From contig JADJNY010000001.1 of NCBI GenBank assembly GCA_016714045.1, forward strand, positions 310,001 to 374,000: 64,000 nt of DNA, written 5' to 3'. Under the pieces are notes generated by a model. The model was not told the DNA's origin and searched no databases. It saw only the letters and a list, made by a program, of their open reading frames with translations. The position numbers and the translations under genes were made by a program. Positions 9,625 to 17,190 of this stretch are shown here, piece after piece. The DNA comes from Planctomycetota bacterium. Its GTDB lineage: Bacteria; Planctomycetota; UBA1135; GCA-002686595. Numbering within the stretch: position 1 is the first letter of the stretch; each line of letters opens with the position of its first letter.

Positions 9625-10037
9625 ATGAGCTGGGACCTCTTCGTGCAAGACCTGCCCTCCGACGCGCGCTCCATCCAGGAGATCCCGGAGGACTTCCAGC
9701 CGCGCGACCTCGGCCTGCGCGCGGACTGGATCCGGCGCATCCAGGCCGTGCTGCCCGGCGCGGACTTCTCCGACCCGTCCTGGGGCACGTACGAAGCGGA
9801 CGGAGTCTCGGTCGAGTTCAACATGGGGACGACGAGAGCCTCGGCTCGTTCGCGCTCCACGTGCGGGGCGGCGACTCCGCGCCGTTCGTCGTCCATACGC
9901 TGCTGGTCGGGCTGGGAGTGCGCGCCCTCGATCCGCAGAGCGAGTCCGGGTTCTTCGCGCTCGACGCGGGTTCGTTGGAGGGCTTCGAGGCGTGGCGACG
10001 ACACCGCGCGACCGCGCTCCGTCGACCGCTGCCCTAG
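9625..10037 (+). pseudogene. small conserved hypothetical protein, one-base frameshift
   Basis: The reading starts MSWDLFVQDLPSDARS and runs to VSVEFNMG, then leaves frame at the gggg run 9825-9828. One base further the frame gives DDESLGSFALHVRGG and continues to a stop at 10035-10037 (LRRPLP). The two halves join naturally if one G is restored, giving a protein of about 137 residues; the EFN-x-G then LHVRGG pattern is familiar from uncharacterised bacterial proteins of this size. No slippery heptamer is present, so a programmed shift is unlikely. It is either a real lesion or a homopolymer sequencing error. The function is unknown. It is the first of three damaged genes in a row. Confidence 0.7.
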
Positions 10038-10061
10038 GACGCGCAGGACGATTGCGCGCCG

Positions 10062-10435
10062 TCACGGCGGCTCGATCGCGCGACGCAGATCGGCGCGCCA
10101 GTCGGCGAGGAGCTTCTCGCGGGCGGGCGGCGGCACGTCCGACGTCGCGTCGCGCCGGCGCCTGGATGGCGTCGAGCGTGCTCGCGATCGCGTCGGGCGC
10201 GTCCCAACCGCGCAGCTCGACCCCGTTCGCGTACACGAGCGGCGTGCGCGCGAGGCCGAGGCGCATCGATTCCTCCACGTCGCTCGCGACGGCGGCGAGC
10301 GACTCCGGCGCGTTCAGCGCAGGAGTGAACGCCGCGACGTCGAGGCCGGGCAGCGCCGCGTCGAGCTCTGGCTTCGTGAACGAGCCCGGGCGCGCGAAGA
10401 ACCACGCGTGCAGCACCGCGAAATGCACCGCCGCG
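10062..10435 (-). pseudogene. C-terminal fragment of a DsbA/thioredoxin-fold protein
   Basis: The minus strand encodes FAVLHAWFFARPGSFTKPE, then DVEESMRLGLARTPLVYANG and VELRGW. This matches the C-terminal half of DsbA-like thioredoxin-fold proteins: the 'LH-WFF' helix, the G-x-x-x-TP cis-Pro loop and the final strand and helix. The N-terminal half with the CxxC active site is missing, because plus-strand coding sequence begins at about 10430. A one-base shift near 10155-10165 is needed to reach the likely true end (PPPAREKLLADWRADLRRAI, stop at 10062-10064). The coordinates of the lost part are unknown. It cannot be functional as it stands. Confidence 0.6.
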
Positions 10436-10558
10436 CAGACCGGCGCGTGCTGCCTCGCCGACGGGACGTGCGTGACCGTGACGCAGGCCGACTGCGCGAC
10501 GCAGAACGACACGTACCCGGGCGACAACACGACGTGCGCCACGATCACCTGCCCCTGA
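10421..10558 (+). pseudogene. C-terminal fragment of a Cys-rich secreted protein
   Basis: The plus strand reads AAQTGACCLADGTCVTVTQ and ADCATQNDTYPGDNTTCATI followed by TCP and a stop at 10556-10558. This six-Cys tail (GACC-x4-TC-x6-DC-x13-C-x3-C) is a module I know from the ends of large secreted planctomycete proteins. No matching upstream part exists: the sequence to the left is a minus-strand DsbA-like fragment. Two C-terminal pieces therefore face each other across a junction near 10430, each without its N-terminal half. A deletion with inversion, or a chimeric assembly join, would explain this. Confidence 0.55.
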
Positions 10559-10618
10559 GACTTGGGTCGAAGCGATGAAGGACGCGCGGGGCCGTGGCGA
10601 CACGAGCCCGCGCTCGTT

Positions 10619-11797
10619 TCACTCGTCGGCGATCTCGAACACGGGCGCGTAGCTCCACTGCGGCGTCCCGCCCGGGAAGAACGCGCGCGCGAGCCCGGCG
10701 TCCGCGCCGTGCGCGAACGCGAGGTCCGCATGGTCGAGCTGGCCCGTGACGAGCCCCGCGCTCCAACCCGGCGGCACGGCGAGGTGCGATCGGGCGTTGC
10801 GCCGCGCCGCGACGCGTAGCCGCGTTCCCTCGCGGGCGAGCTCGTGGTCGACGCCGCCGAGGCCGAGCGAGACGGCGTCCACGCGCGAGCGCTCGAGCGC
10901 CGCGAGCCAGCTCTCCGCCGTGTCGGTGTAGAGCCCAGGCCAGTCGACGACCGCGAGTCGCGCCGCGCCGCCGAGGCGGTTCGTCTCGTTCACCGCGCCG
11001 CGTCGGAAGAGCTCGCGTGCGACCGGGTGGGAGGGCGGGAGGTGCGTGTCGACCCGTCCGCGCGCGTGCTCGCGCGCGAGTCGGCGCAGGAAGCGCAGCA
11101 CGAGGTCGACGCCCGCGGGGCCGGCGACGACGCACTCGGAGAGCTCGACATCGGCGCGCACGCGGAAGCGCAGCGCGGCCTCGAGCGCGCCCGCGCGCTC
11201 GGCGACGACGGTGTACGAGCCCGGCGCGGCGCTCTCCCACTCGATCGCGGCCGCGTGACGCCGTTCGCAGCCGTCGACCTCCGCGAGGCAGCGCGCGTGG
11301 AGTTCGGGGAGCCCGGCGAGGTCGCGCTCGGCGAGGCCGCGCCAGCTCGATGTGTCGCCCTCGGTCGGCAGCGCGTGTACGGGCACGCGTTGGACGTAGG
11401 CGTTGAACGCGCTCTCGAAGCCGAACGCGCCGTAGAACTCGCTCGCGCCGATGACGACGGCGCCGCGCAGGCCGCGGTCCTTCAGCGCGCCGAGGCCCGT
11501 CTGCAGCAGGAAGCGCCCGACCCCGCGGCGGCGCGCCATGGGATGCACGCCGATCGGCGCTGCGATCGCGACGCGCACCCACGCGCCACGCAAGCGGATC
11601 GTCCGAGGGACGAACAGCGCGCAGCCGAGCGGCTCGCCGCCGTCCGTCGCGAGCAGTGACAGGCCCGCGTCGAAGTCGGGGTAGGAGCGCGCGAGCTCGC
11701 GCGCGAGCCGCGACTCGCGCTCCGCGCGCTGGAACGCCGCGTCGAGCAGGGCGCCGAAGCGCGCATCGCGGAGTGGGGAGACGATCTCGAGCTGCAC
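10619..11797 (-). CDS. GNAT-family N-acetyltransferase (Eis-like)
   Basis: A protein of about 392 residues. The acetyl-CoA-binding GNAT core is in the first third: VRVAIAAPIGVHPMARRRGV ends in the R-x-x-G-x-G/A-like pyrophosphate loop (RRRGVGRFLL), followed by GASEFYGAFGFESAFN, the 'YxxFGF' motif seen in Eis-type enzymes. The second half (VDLVLRFLRRLAREHA and on) fits the extra GNAT-like and sterol-carrier-like domains of that group. Substrate unknown; Eis relatives acetylate amines. I chose GTG 11797, giving VQLEIVSPLRD; the frame is open further upstream but is Ser/Thr/Arg-rich there and would overlap the divergent glycosyltransferase gene. The spacer to that gene is 40 bp, enough for a compact divergent promoter. 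Confidence 0.75.
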   Translation of the reverse strand: MQLEIVSPLRDARFGALLDAAFQRAERESRLARELARSYPDFDAGLSLLATDGGEPLGCALFVPRTIRLRGAWVRVAIAAPIGVHPMARRRGVGRFLLQTGLGALKDRGLRGAVVIGASEFYGAFGFESAFNAYVQRVPVHALPTEGDTSSWRGLAERDLAGLPELHARCLAEVDGCERRHAAAIEWESAAPGSYTVVAERAGALEAALRFRVRADVELSECVVAGPAGVDLVLRFLRRLAREHARGRVDTHLPPSHPVARELFRRGAVNETNRLGGAARLAVVDWPGLYTDTAESWLAALERSRVDAVSLGLGGVDHELAREGTRLRVAARRNARSHLAVPPGWSAGLVTGQLDHADLAFAHGADAGLARAFFPGGTPQWSYAPVFEIADE

Positions 11798-11837
11798 GTG
11801 GAGGTGGCGCGGAGCGCGCGCATAGACTACGCGCCGC

Positions 11838-12647
11838 GTGACGTCCGTCGAGTCCTCTCCGAGCCCTTCGTCGCGACGTGCGCCGCGCGTCGCGGTCCTC
11901 ATCCCCGCGCTCGACGAGGAAGCCGCGCTCCCCCTCGTGATCGCCGAGCTCCCGCGCGCGCGCGTCGACGTCCTCGTCGTCGTCGACAACGGGTCGAAGG
12001 ACGCCACCGGGGAGGTCGCGCGCGCGGCGGGCGCGTTCGTCGTGCGCGAGGACCGACGCGGCTACGGCCGCGCATGCCTCACGGGGCTCGAGGCGTTGCT
12101 CGCGGGCCGTCACGGCGCTCCGTTCGCGCCGCTCGAGGACCAGGACGTCGTCGTCTTCCTCGACGGCGACCACTCCGACTTCCCCGAGGAGCTCCCGCTC
12201 GTCGCGGGGCCCGTGCTCGAGCGCAGCGCCGACTTCGTCGTCGGTTCGCGTGTCGCGGGACCCGAGGGCGGGCGGGTGCTCCTGCCGCAGGCGCGCTTCG
12301 GGAACGCGCTCGCGTGCGCGCTGATGCGCTTGCTCTTCGGAGCGCGGCACACGGACCTGGGGCCGTTCCGCGCGATCCGTGTCGATGCGCTGCGCCACCT
12401 CGCGATGCGCGACGAAGACTACGGCTGGACGGTCGAGATGCAGCTCAAGGCGCGCGTCGCGCGGCTCTCGGTGCGCGAGGTGCCGGTGCGCTACCGAGCG
12501 CGGATCGGCACGAGCAAGATCACGGGTACGCTCGCGGGGAGCGCGCGCGCCGGGTTCAAGATCCTGGCGTGGATCCTGGGTTGGAGGCTCGCTCTCCTTC
12601 GACCGGGCCGGGGAATCCCCAGGTTCCGTCGATCCGGCAGTACCTGA
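11838..12647 (+). CDS. family 2 glycosyltransferase (dolichyl-phosphate mannosyltransferase-like)
   Basis: A 269-residue GT-A fold enzyme. The nucleotide-binding start is VAVLIPALDEEAALPLVI, then VVVDNGSKDAT (usual VDDGSxDxT) and the metal-binding FLDGDHSDFPEE, which takes the place of the DxD motif. VGSRVAGPEGG and GPFRAIR are the usual acceptor-side motifs of the GT2 DPM/DPG-synthase group. The C-terminal GTSKITGTLAGSARAGFKIL resembles the conserved S-K-x-x-G-T-L of that branch. It probably transfers a sugar from an NDP-sugar to a polyprenyl-phosphate or a similar membrane acceptor. Its last 92 bp overlap the convergent lipoprotein gene at 12556. Confidence 0.86.
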   Translation: MTSVESSPSPSSRRAPRVAVLIPALDEEAALPLVIAELPRARVDVLVVVDNGSKDATGEVARAAGAFVVREDRRGYGRACLTGLEALLAGRHGAPFAPLEDQDVVVFLDGDHSDFPEELPLVAGPVLERSADFVVGSRVAGPEGGRVLLPQARFGNALACALMRLLFGARHTDLGPFRAIRVDALRHLAMRDEDYGWTVEMQLKARVARLSVREVPVRYRARIGTSKITGTLAGSARAGFKILAWILGWRLALLRPGRGIPRFRRSGST

Positions 12648-12942
12648 TGCCGAGGATGTCGAGGAGCCAGTCGAAGGGGCCGAGCCACGGCACGACGAGC
12701 ACGTCCGTCACCTGCGTGTTCGCGAGGTTCGCGTCGGAGGCGTTCTCGCGCGCGATCTGCTCCGCCGTCTTCGGGATGTCGAACGAGAGGATCGTGAACG
12801 ACCACCCGCGCGAGGTGAACGTGCCCGAGGTCTGCGTGTCGCGCCGGTACTCGAGGCTCGCGCACGCGGCAAAGAGCGAGGCGACTGCGAAGCACGCGAC
12901 CAGCACGGGGGCGCGGCGGGGGAAACGCGCGGAAGGTGTCAT
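12556..12942 (-). CDS. small predicted lipoprotein
   Basis: A 128-residue protein with a lipoprotein-type signal peptide: PVLVACFAVASLFAACASLE, with Cys in the lipobox (FAAC). The mature part has RGWSFTILSFDIPKTAEQIA and VLVVPWLGPFDWLLDILG, suggesting a small peripheral membrane lipoprotein. I do not recognise a named family. Its final 30 or so residues (GPVEGERASNPGSTPGS) overlap the 3' end of the convergent glycosyltransferase gene and look less conserved, so the natural stop may reflect overlap rather than function. Confidence 0.62.
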   Translation of the reverse strand: MTPSARFPRRAPVLVACFAVASLFAACASLEYRRDTQTSGTFTSRGWSFTILSFDIPKTAEQIARENASDANLANTQVTDVLVVPWLGPFDWLLDILGIRYCRIDGTWGFPGPVEGERASNPGSTPGS

Positions 12943-13041
12943 GCGGCTGAAGCTAGCAGAGCCGCCCGGCCCGAGAAAGGCGCGTCGTCCTCGCGCGCGG
13001 CGCTGGCGCGCGGTCGCGGGCTTTGGAACGATGCGTCAAGC

Positions 13042-14265
13042 ATGACCGGAACGGACGACGTCGTGGGCGCGAAGCCGCTCGAGCGCGAGCTCGCGCTCCA
13101 CCGTGCCGCGTTCCTCGCCCGGTTCGGGGGCGCGGAGGCGCCGAGCCTGTTCTTCTCGCCGGGGCGCGTGAACCTGATGGGGGCGCACCTCGACTACAAC
13201 GGCGGCCCCGTCATGCCGACGGCGATCGACCGCGGGACGTTCCTCGCGGCGCGGCCGCGGGCGGACCGCAGCGTGCGGCTCGCATCGACCCTGGACGGAC
13301 ACGCGCTCGAGTTCGACCTCGACCGCGTGCCCGACACGAAGCGCGGCGCGTGGAGCGACTACCCCGTCGGCGTCCTGCGCCAGATGCTCGAGCTCGCGGA
13401 GCTGCGCGGCGGGACCGCGCGGCTTCCGGGCCTCGAGCTGCTCTTCGGCGGCAATCTACCCGTCGGCGCGGGGCTCTCGTCGTCCGCGTCGATCTGCGTC
13501 GGCACCGCGTTCGTGCTCGACCGGCTCTGGGAGCTCTCGAGCGAGCGCATGGAGCTCGTGCAGGCGGCCCTGCGCGCCGAGCGCGGTTTCGTCGGCGTGC
13601 AGTGCGGCATCATGGACCCGTTCGCGGTCGGGCTCGCGCGGCCGGGAGAGCTCCTGTGGCTCGACTGCCGCGACACGACGTGGTCGTGGATGCCGCTCGA
13701 CGCGCGCGTCTATTCGATCGCGATCGCCGACACGCTCGTGCGGCGCGAGCTCGCGCAGGGCGCGTTCAACCAGCGCGTCGCGCAGTGTCGCGCGGCGTTC
13801 GAGGCGTTGCGGCGCCACCAGCCCGACGCGCGCTGCCTGCGCGACGTGCACATGGAGGTCCTCGACGCCCATCGCGACGAGCTCGAACCCGTCGTCGCGC
13901 GCCGCGCCGAGCACGTGATCCACGAGGTCGCGCGCACCTTCGCCGCGCGCGACGCACTTCAGCGCCACGACCCGCAGGGGCTCGGCGTGCAGATGACGCG
14001 CGCGCACGCGTCGCTCCGCGACCTGTTCGACGTGTCGGTGCCGGAGCTCGACCTGCTCGTCGAGACCGCGGTCGACGCGCCCGGCGTGCTCGGCTCACGC
14101 CTGACGGGCGCAGGCTTCGGCGGCTGCACCGTGATCCTCCTGCGCCGCGGCGCCGAGGTCGAACTCGCCGAACGCCTCGAACGCGCCTTCGAGCCACGCT
14201 TCGGGAAGAAGCCGCGCGTCGCCGTCTTCGCCGGCGACCCCGGCCCGCGCGAGATCGCGCTCTGA
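13042..14265 (+). CDS. GHMP kinase, galactokinase-like with altered signature
   Basis: A 407-residue galactokinase-family enzyme (ATP-dependent phosphorylation of a sugar at C1). The three family motifs are present: GRVNLMGAHLDYNGG near residue 37, LPVGAGLSSSASICVG (phosphate-binding loop) and GSRLTGAGFGGCTVILL near the C-terminus. The first motif differs from the textbook GRVNLIGEHTDYNGG: Glu is Ala and Thr is Leu, while His and Asp remain. In galactokinases this segment contacts the sugar, so substrate preference may differ from galactose (GalNAc, an arabinose-type sugar or another). No other Leloir gene is nearby. Start ATG 13042 fits the family N-terminus. A very strong inverted repeat follows at 14336. 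Confidence 0.87.
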   Translation: MTGTDDVVGAKPLERELALHRAAFLARFGGAEAPSLFFSPGRVNLMGAHLDYNGGPVMPTAIDRGTFLAARPRADRSVRLASTLDGHALEFDLDRVPDTKRGAWSDYPVGVLRQMLELAELRGGTARLPGLELLFGGNLPVGAGLSSSASICVGTAFVLDRLWELSSERMELVQAALRAERGFVGVQCGIMDPFAVGLARPGELLWLDCRDTTWSWMPLDARVYSIAIADTLVRRELAQGAFNQRVAQCRAAFEALRRHQPDARCLRDVHMEVLDAHRDELEPVVARRAEHVIHEVARTFAARDALQRHDPQGLGVQMTRAHASLRDLFDVSVPELDLLVETAVDAPGVLGSRLTGAGFGGCTVILLRRGAEVELAERLERAFEPRFGKKPRVAVFAGDPGPREIAL

Positions 14266-14335
14266 GGCACACCGTGAGCGTTCGGCCACCGTGAGGCCGC
14301 CCGCCCCCCCCCGCCCACCGCTGAGAGCCTCTAGA

Positions 14336-14383
14336 ACTCCGCGTTGGCCCGGGCCGGTCCTCCGGCCCGGGCCAACGCGGAGT
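14336..14383. terminator. 22-bp perfect inverted repeat downstream of the kinase gene
   Basis: Bases 14336-14357 are the exact reverse complement of 14362-14383, with a loop of only four bases (tcct). The stem is unusually long and GC-rich for a terminator and has no U-tract on either side. It lies 70 bp after the galactokinase-like gene and 220 bp before the convergent gene's stop. Transcription termination for the plus strand is the simplest reading; a site for a DNA-binding protein or a repeat-family hairpin is possible. Confidence 0.6.
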
Positions 14384-14546
14384 CCGGCATGCGAAGCATC
14401 CGACTGTGCTCCGTTGCGTCCTCTCCCCTTGATCTCCGCATCCGGCAATTGCGTCCCGACCGACCCCACGCACTCCGCCCTGCCCGCAGGCGTCCGCCCG
14501 CACGAGAGACGCGAAGCAACCGCCCCCGCCCCACCCCCCAAAAGGG
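14384..14546. other. intergenic stretch without recognisable gene
   Basis: Together with its flanking hairpins this makes a 341-bp gap (14266-14606) between convergent genes. It contains Cys/Pro/Arg-rich open frames in several phases but none with a start signal or a recognisable product. Confidence 0.5.
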
Positions 14547-14578
14547 AGCGGCGGGTGCCCCCCCGGACACCCGCCGCT
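14547..14578 (-). terminator. intrinsic-type terminator of the Trp-rich TPR gene
   Basis: An 11-bp perfect stem (14547-14557 with 14568-14578) with a 10-nt loop. It lies 28 bp beyond the stop of the minus-strand gene 14607-17000, and on that strand is followed by ccctttt. Confidence 0.65.
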
Positions 14579-14606
14579 CGACATCGAAAACAACACGTCC
14601 AGTGAA

Positions 14607-17000
14607 TCAGCGTCGCTCGCGCACCGCGTTCGCCTTGTCGAGCACCAACTTGCCCGTCGCGTTCTCGCGCAAGGCCACGGCGTACGGGCTCTGCAGCACA
14701 TCCGCGCACTGCGCGGGGCGCTTCGCGAGCAGGTAGTTCGCCGCGAGGAGCAGGCGCGCGTCGTCGTCGACCGGATGGTCCGCGACGTATTGCTCGAGCA
14801 CGGCGAGCTGCCGATCGAACTCGCGCGGGTCCGGGTACAGCGTGCGCTTGTCGAGCGTCGTGTCGAGCAGCGTCGCGTCGATCTCGAGCGCCTTCTTCAG
14901 CGAGTACGCGGCGTAGTGGTAGTCGCCGGTCGCGAAGAGCGCGTCGGCGAGGATCAGGTGGAGGACCGCTTCGTCGGGAGCGGCCTCGACGGCCTTCGCG
15001 TAGAAGTGGACCGCGTCGGCATACCGACCGTCGCGCCACGCGGCGTCGCCCTTGTCGAGGTAGACGACGGAGGCCTGTCCCTTCGCGCCGTCGTCCTGCG
15101 CGGCCTTCGCCGGCACCGGGACGACGTCGTCGGCCGGACGGATCACGCCTTCTCCGGCAGGCACGTACTGGGGTGCGGGCTCCGGCTCGGGCTCGGCGCG
15201 CGGCGCCTCCTGCACGACGACGACCGGCTCGCGGTAGATGACCACCGGGGCGGGGTCGTAGGTGTCGTACACGATCGCGGAGTAGTACGCGGGGTACGGG
15301 CACCAGCGGTACGACCACCACGGCGAGCCGCAGGACGAGCTCCACCAGAAGTTCCAGTGGTTCGACCAGTAGCCGAAGCTCCACGACGAGCACGGCCAGG
15401 CCCACGCCGACCAGCCCCACCACCAGGTCGCGCCCCAGTTCGTGTACGGGCTGCACTCGTAGCCGTGTCCCGTGTAGTACGGATCCCAGAACCAACCGGG
15501 GGAGTTGCCGGTGCAGACGCCGAACGTCGTGCTGATCGCGACCGCGACGCCGGTGCTCGTCGCCTGCGCGACGTTGCCGCCCGTGCGGACGACGTGGTCG
15601 TACTCCTTGCGGCGCTGGTGCCGAAGGTCGTCGAGCCGGTCGAGCTTCTGCTGCTGGACGGCTTGCACGCGCGCGGCGCGGATGCGGCGTTCGTGGTCGT
15701 CGGCGCCGCCCTGCTTGTCGTCGAGTCGCTCCTTGCGAAGCGATCCATCGAACGCGCGCTCCTTCACGGTGTCGCGGCCGAGCGCCTCCTTGCGGCGCTG
15801 GCCGTCGAGCTCCGGCCGCGCGCGCTCGGCGTCCGCCTTGCGCCGCGAGCCGTCGAGCTCCGTGCGTGCGCCCTCGGACTCGGCCTTGCGCCGCGAGCCG
15901 TCGAGGAGCCGAGCTCCCGGCGTGCCGGCGGTGTCGAGCGCGGCCTTGCGCCGCGAGCCGTCGAGCGGGTTCACCTTCGGGTCGCGGTCGTCCTTCGCGT
16001 CCGCGCCGCGGCGCGCGTCGATGGGGTTCGCGAGGCCGTCGAGCCGCCGTGCATCGCCGGGCTGACCGAGGTCGCTGCGCTGCTCGTAGCGCTCGCGCAG
16101 CGACTTGCGGTCGAGGCCCGCGCCGATGGGCGAGTCGAGCGGCACCGGCTTCGTGGTCGCCGCGTCCGAGCGGGCGCCGCGGCGCGCGAGGCCCTCGCCG
16201 CGGTCGAGCGCGTCGGTCCGGCGCGCGCCGAGGCCCGGACGGACCAGGCCCGTCGAGCCGCTCGGAACCGGGAAGCTCGCGCGCGGCGCGACGCCGACGC
16301 CCGTCAGGTCGATCGGCGCCGTTTGGTCGAAGACGCGGTCGAGGCGTGAGCCCGAGGTGCCGCCGGGCGGCACGCGCGGGCTTTCGCTACGGCGGCCGTC
16401 GCTCGGCGGGAGCGCATCGTAGACGCGGCGCGACGAGCCGCGGCCCGCGCCGGAAGCGCTACCGTTCCCGTCCCGGTTCGACGACGGAGCGTCGACCCAA
16501 GGAGTGGGTTGGGAGGGCGCCTCGCGGCGGGGAGCCGGAGCCGTGCGCGCGGAGTCGTCACGCCGGGTCGGGACCATCGAGCTGCCGCCCGAGTCCGGCG
16601 TCGTCGGAATCCCTCGGTCGTTCGAGCGCCGTTCCGTCCGCCCCATGTCGACCGGCTGCGCGGCGCGCGGCTCGGAGCGCATCGGCGGCTGAGCCGGTGC
16701 TTCGCGCCGCGCGGGCGGGTCGTAGCGGGGAGCGGGCGGGTCGTTGCGCGGCGCCGGTGCGACCGGGCGTTCGCGTTGGACCGGCGGAGCGGACGGGGCG
16801 GGCCGCGACACGGGTGCCGGTCGCGAACCGCCGCTGTCCCCATGCGAGGGCGCCGGTCGCGAGACCGGAGCGCTCTGCCCGCCGCCGCCGTTCTGGTTGC
16901 CGCGTCCGCGATCCCCTGCCAGGGAGCGGGCCTCCGGTGCGAGCACCAGGAGTCCCAGAGCGGTCAGGGCGGCCAGCGAGAGCGTGCGTTGGGTGGTCAT
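14607..17000 (-). CDS. secreted Pro/Arg-rich protein with Trp/Tyr-rich segment and C-terminal TPRs
   Basis: A 797-residue protein. Signal peptide: TLSLAALTALGLLVLAPEARS. Residues about 30-300 are low-complexity (Pro, Arg, Ser, Gly). At about 340-430 the unit LDGSRRK recurs at least five times with small changes (LDGSRRKAESE, LDGSRRKADAE, LDGQRRKEALG, FDGSLRKERL). At about 500-580 comes a striking aromatic stretch, including TNWGATWWWGWSAWAWP and SWSFGYWSNHWNFWWSS, with several Cys and Tyr. Residues about 645-770 hold TPR units (VVYLDKGDAAWRDGRYADAV, ALFATGDYHYAAYSLKKAL). The TPR part suggests protein-protein contacts outside the cytoplasm; the rest may be surface-associated or cell-wall associated. 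I do not recognise a named family for the whole. Start MTTQRTLS was chosen for its signal peptide. Confidence 0.78.
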   Translation of the reverse strand: MTTQRTLSLAALTALGLLVLAPEARSLAGDRGRGNQNGGGGQSAPVSRPAPSHGDSGGSRPAPVSRPAPSAPPVQRERPVAPAPRNDPPAPRYDPPARREAPAQPPMRSEPRAAQPVDMGRTERRSNDRGIPTTPDSGGSSMVPTRRDDSARTAPAPRREAPSQPTPWVDAPSSNRDGNGSASGAGRGSSRRVYDALPPSDGRRSESPRVPPGGTSGSRLDRVFDQTAPIDLTGVGVAPRASFPVPSGSTGLVRPGLGARRTDALDRGEGLARRGARSDAATTKPVPLDSPIGAGLDRKSLRERYEQRSDLGQPGDARRLDGLANPIDARRGADAKDDRDPKVNPLDGSRRKAALDTAGTPGARLLDGSRRKAESEGARTELDGSRRKADAERARPELDGQRRKEALGRDTVKERAFDGSLRKERLDDKQGGADDHERRIRAARVQAVQQQKLDRLDDLRHQRRKEYDHVVRTGGNVAQATSTGVAVAISTTFGVCTGNSPGWFWDPYYTGHGYECSPYTNWGATWWWGWSAWAWPCSSWSFGYWSNHWNFWWSSSCGSPWWSYRWCPYPAYYSAIVYDTYDPAPVVIYREPVVVVQEAPRAEPEPEPAPQYVPAGEGVIRPADDVVPVPAKAAQDDGAKGQASVVYLDKGDAAWRDGRYADAVHFYAKAVEAAPDEAVLHLILADALFATGDYHYAAYSLKKALEIDATLLDTTLDKRTLYPDPREFDRQLAVLEQYVADHPVDDDARLLLAANYLLAKRPAQCADVLQSPYAVALRENATGKLVLDKANAVRERR

Positions 17001-17190
17001 GGGTTCACCTCGGGGAATCCGTCGTTCTTGTTCTGCAAACCGGGTGCCGCGGGCGTTCGGTGCCGTCCGGACCCGCAGACCGCAGTTCCGGACGCCGGAC
17101 AGGGGGAGTACGGCCGGAGTCGGTCGGACGCGAGCCCGGTCCGGGCTCTCTCGCGCCCGCCGCTGTCCCCTCGCGCGGCGACGAGAGAGG

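Noticed and set aside
9823..9830. Programmed frameshift at the gggg run
   Set aside because: No X-XXY-YYZ slippery site or stimulatory structure; indels of the same kind occur at two other places, so damage or error is likelier.
10034..10603. A 189-codon minus-strand frame across the junction at 10430
   Set aside because: Arg-rich; the meaningful residues (FAVLHAWFF and GLARTPLVYANG) are in a different frame of the same strand.
12379..13041. In-frame extension of the galactokinase-like gene to 12379
   Set aside because: The added part is Arg/Ser-rich and overlaps the glycosyltransferase and lipoprotein genes; ATG 13042 fits the family.
15830..15980. Three near-identical 23-bp direct repeats, CRISPR-like at first sight
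   Set aside because: They are the codons for the LDGSRRK protein repeats inside the TPR gene; spacing is irregular and there are no cas genes.
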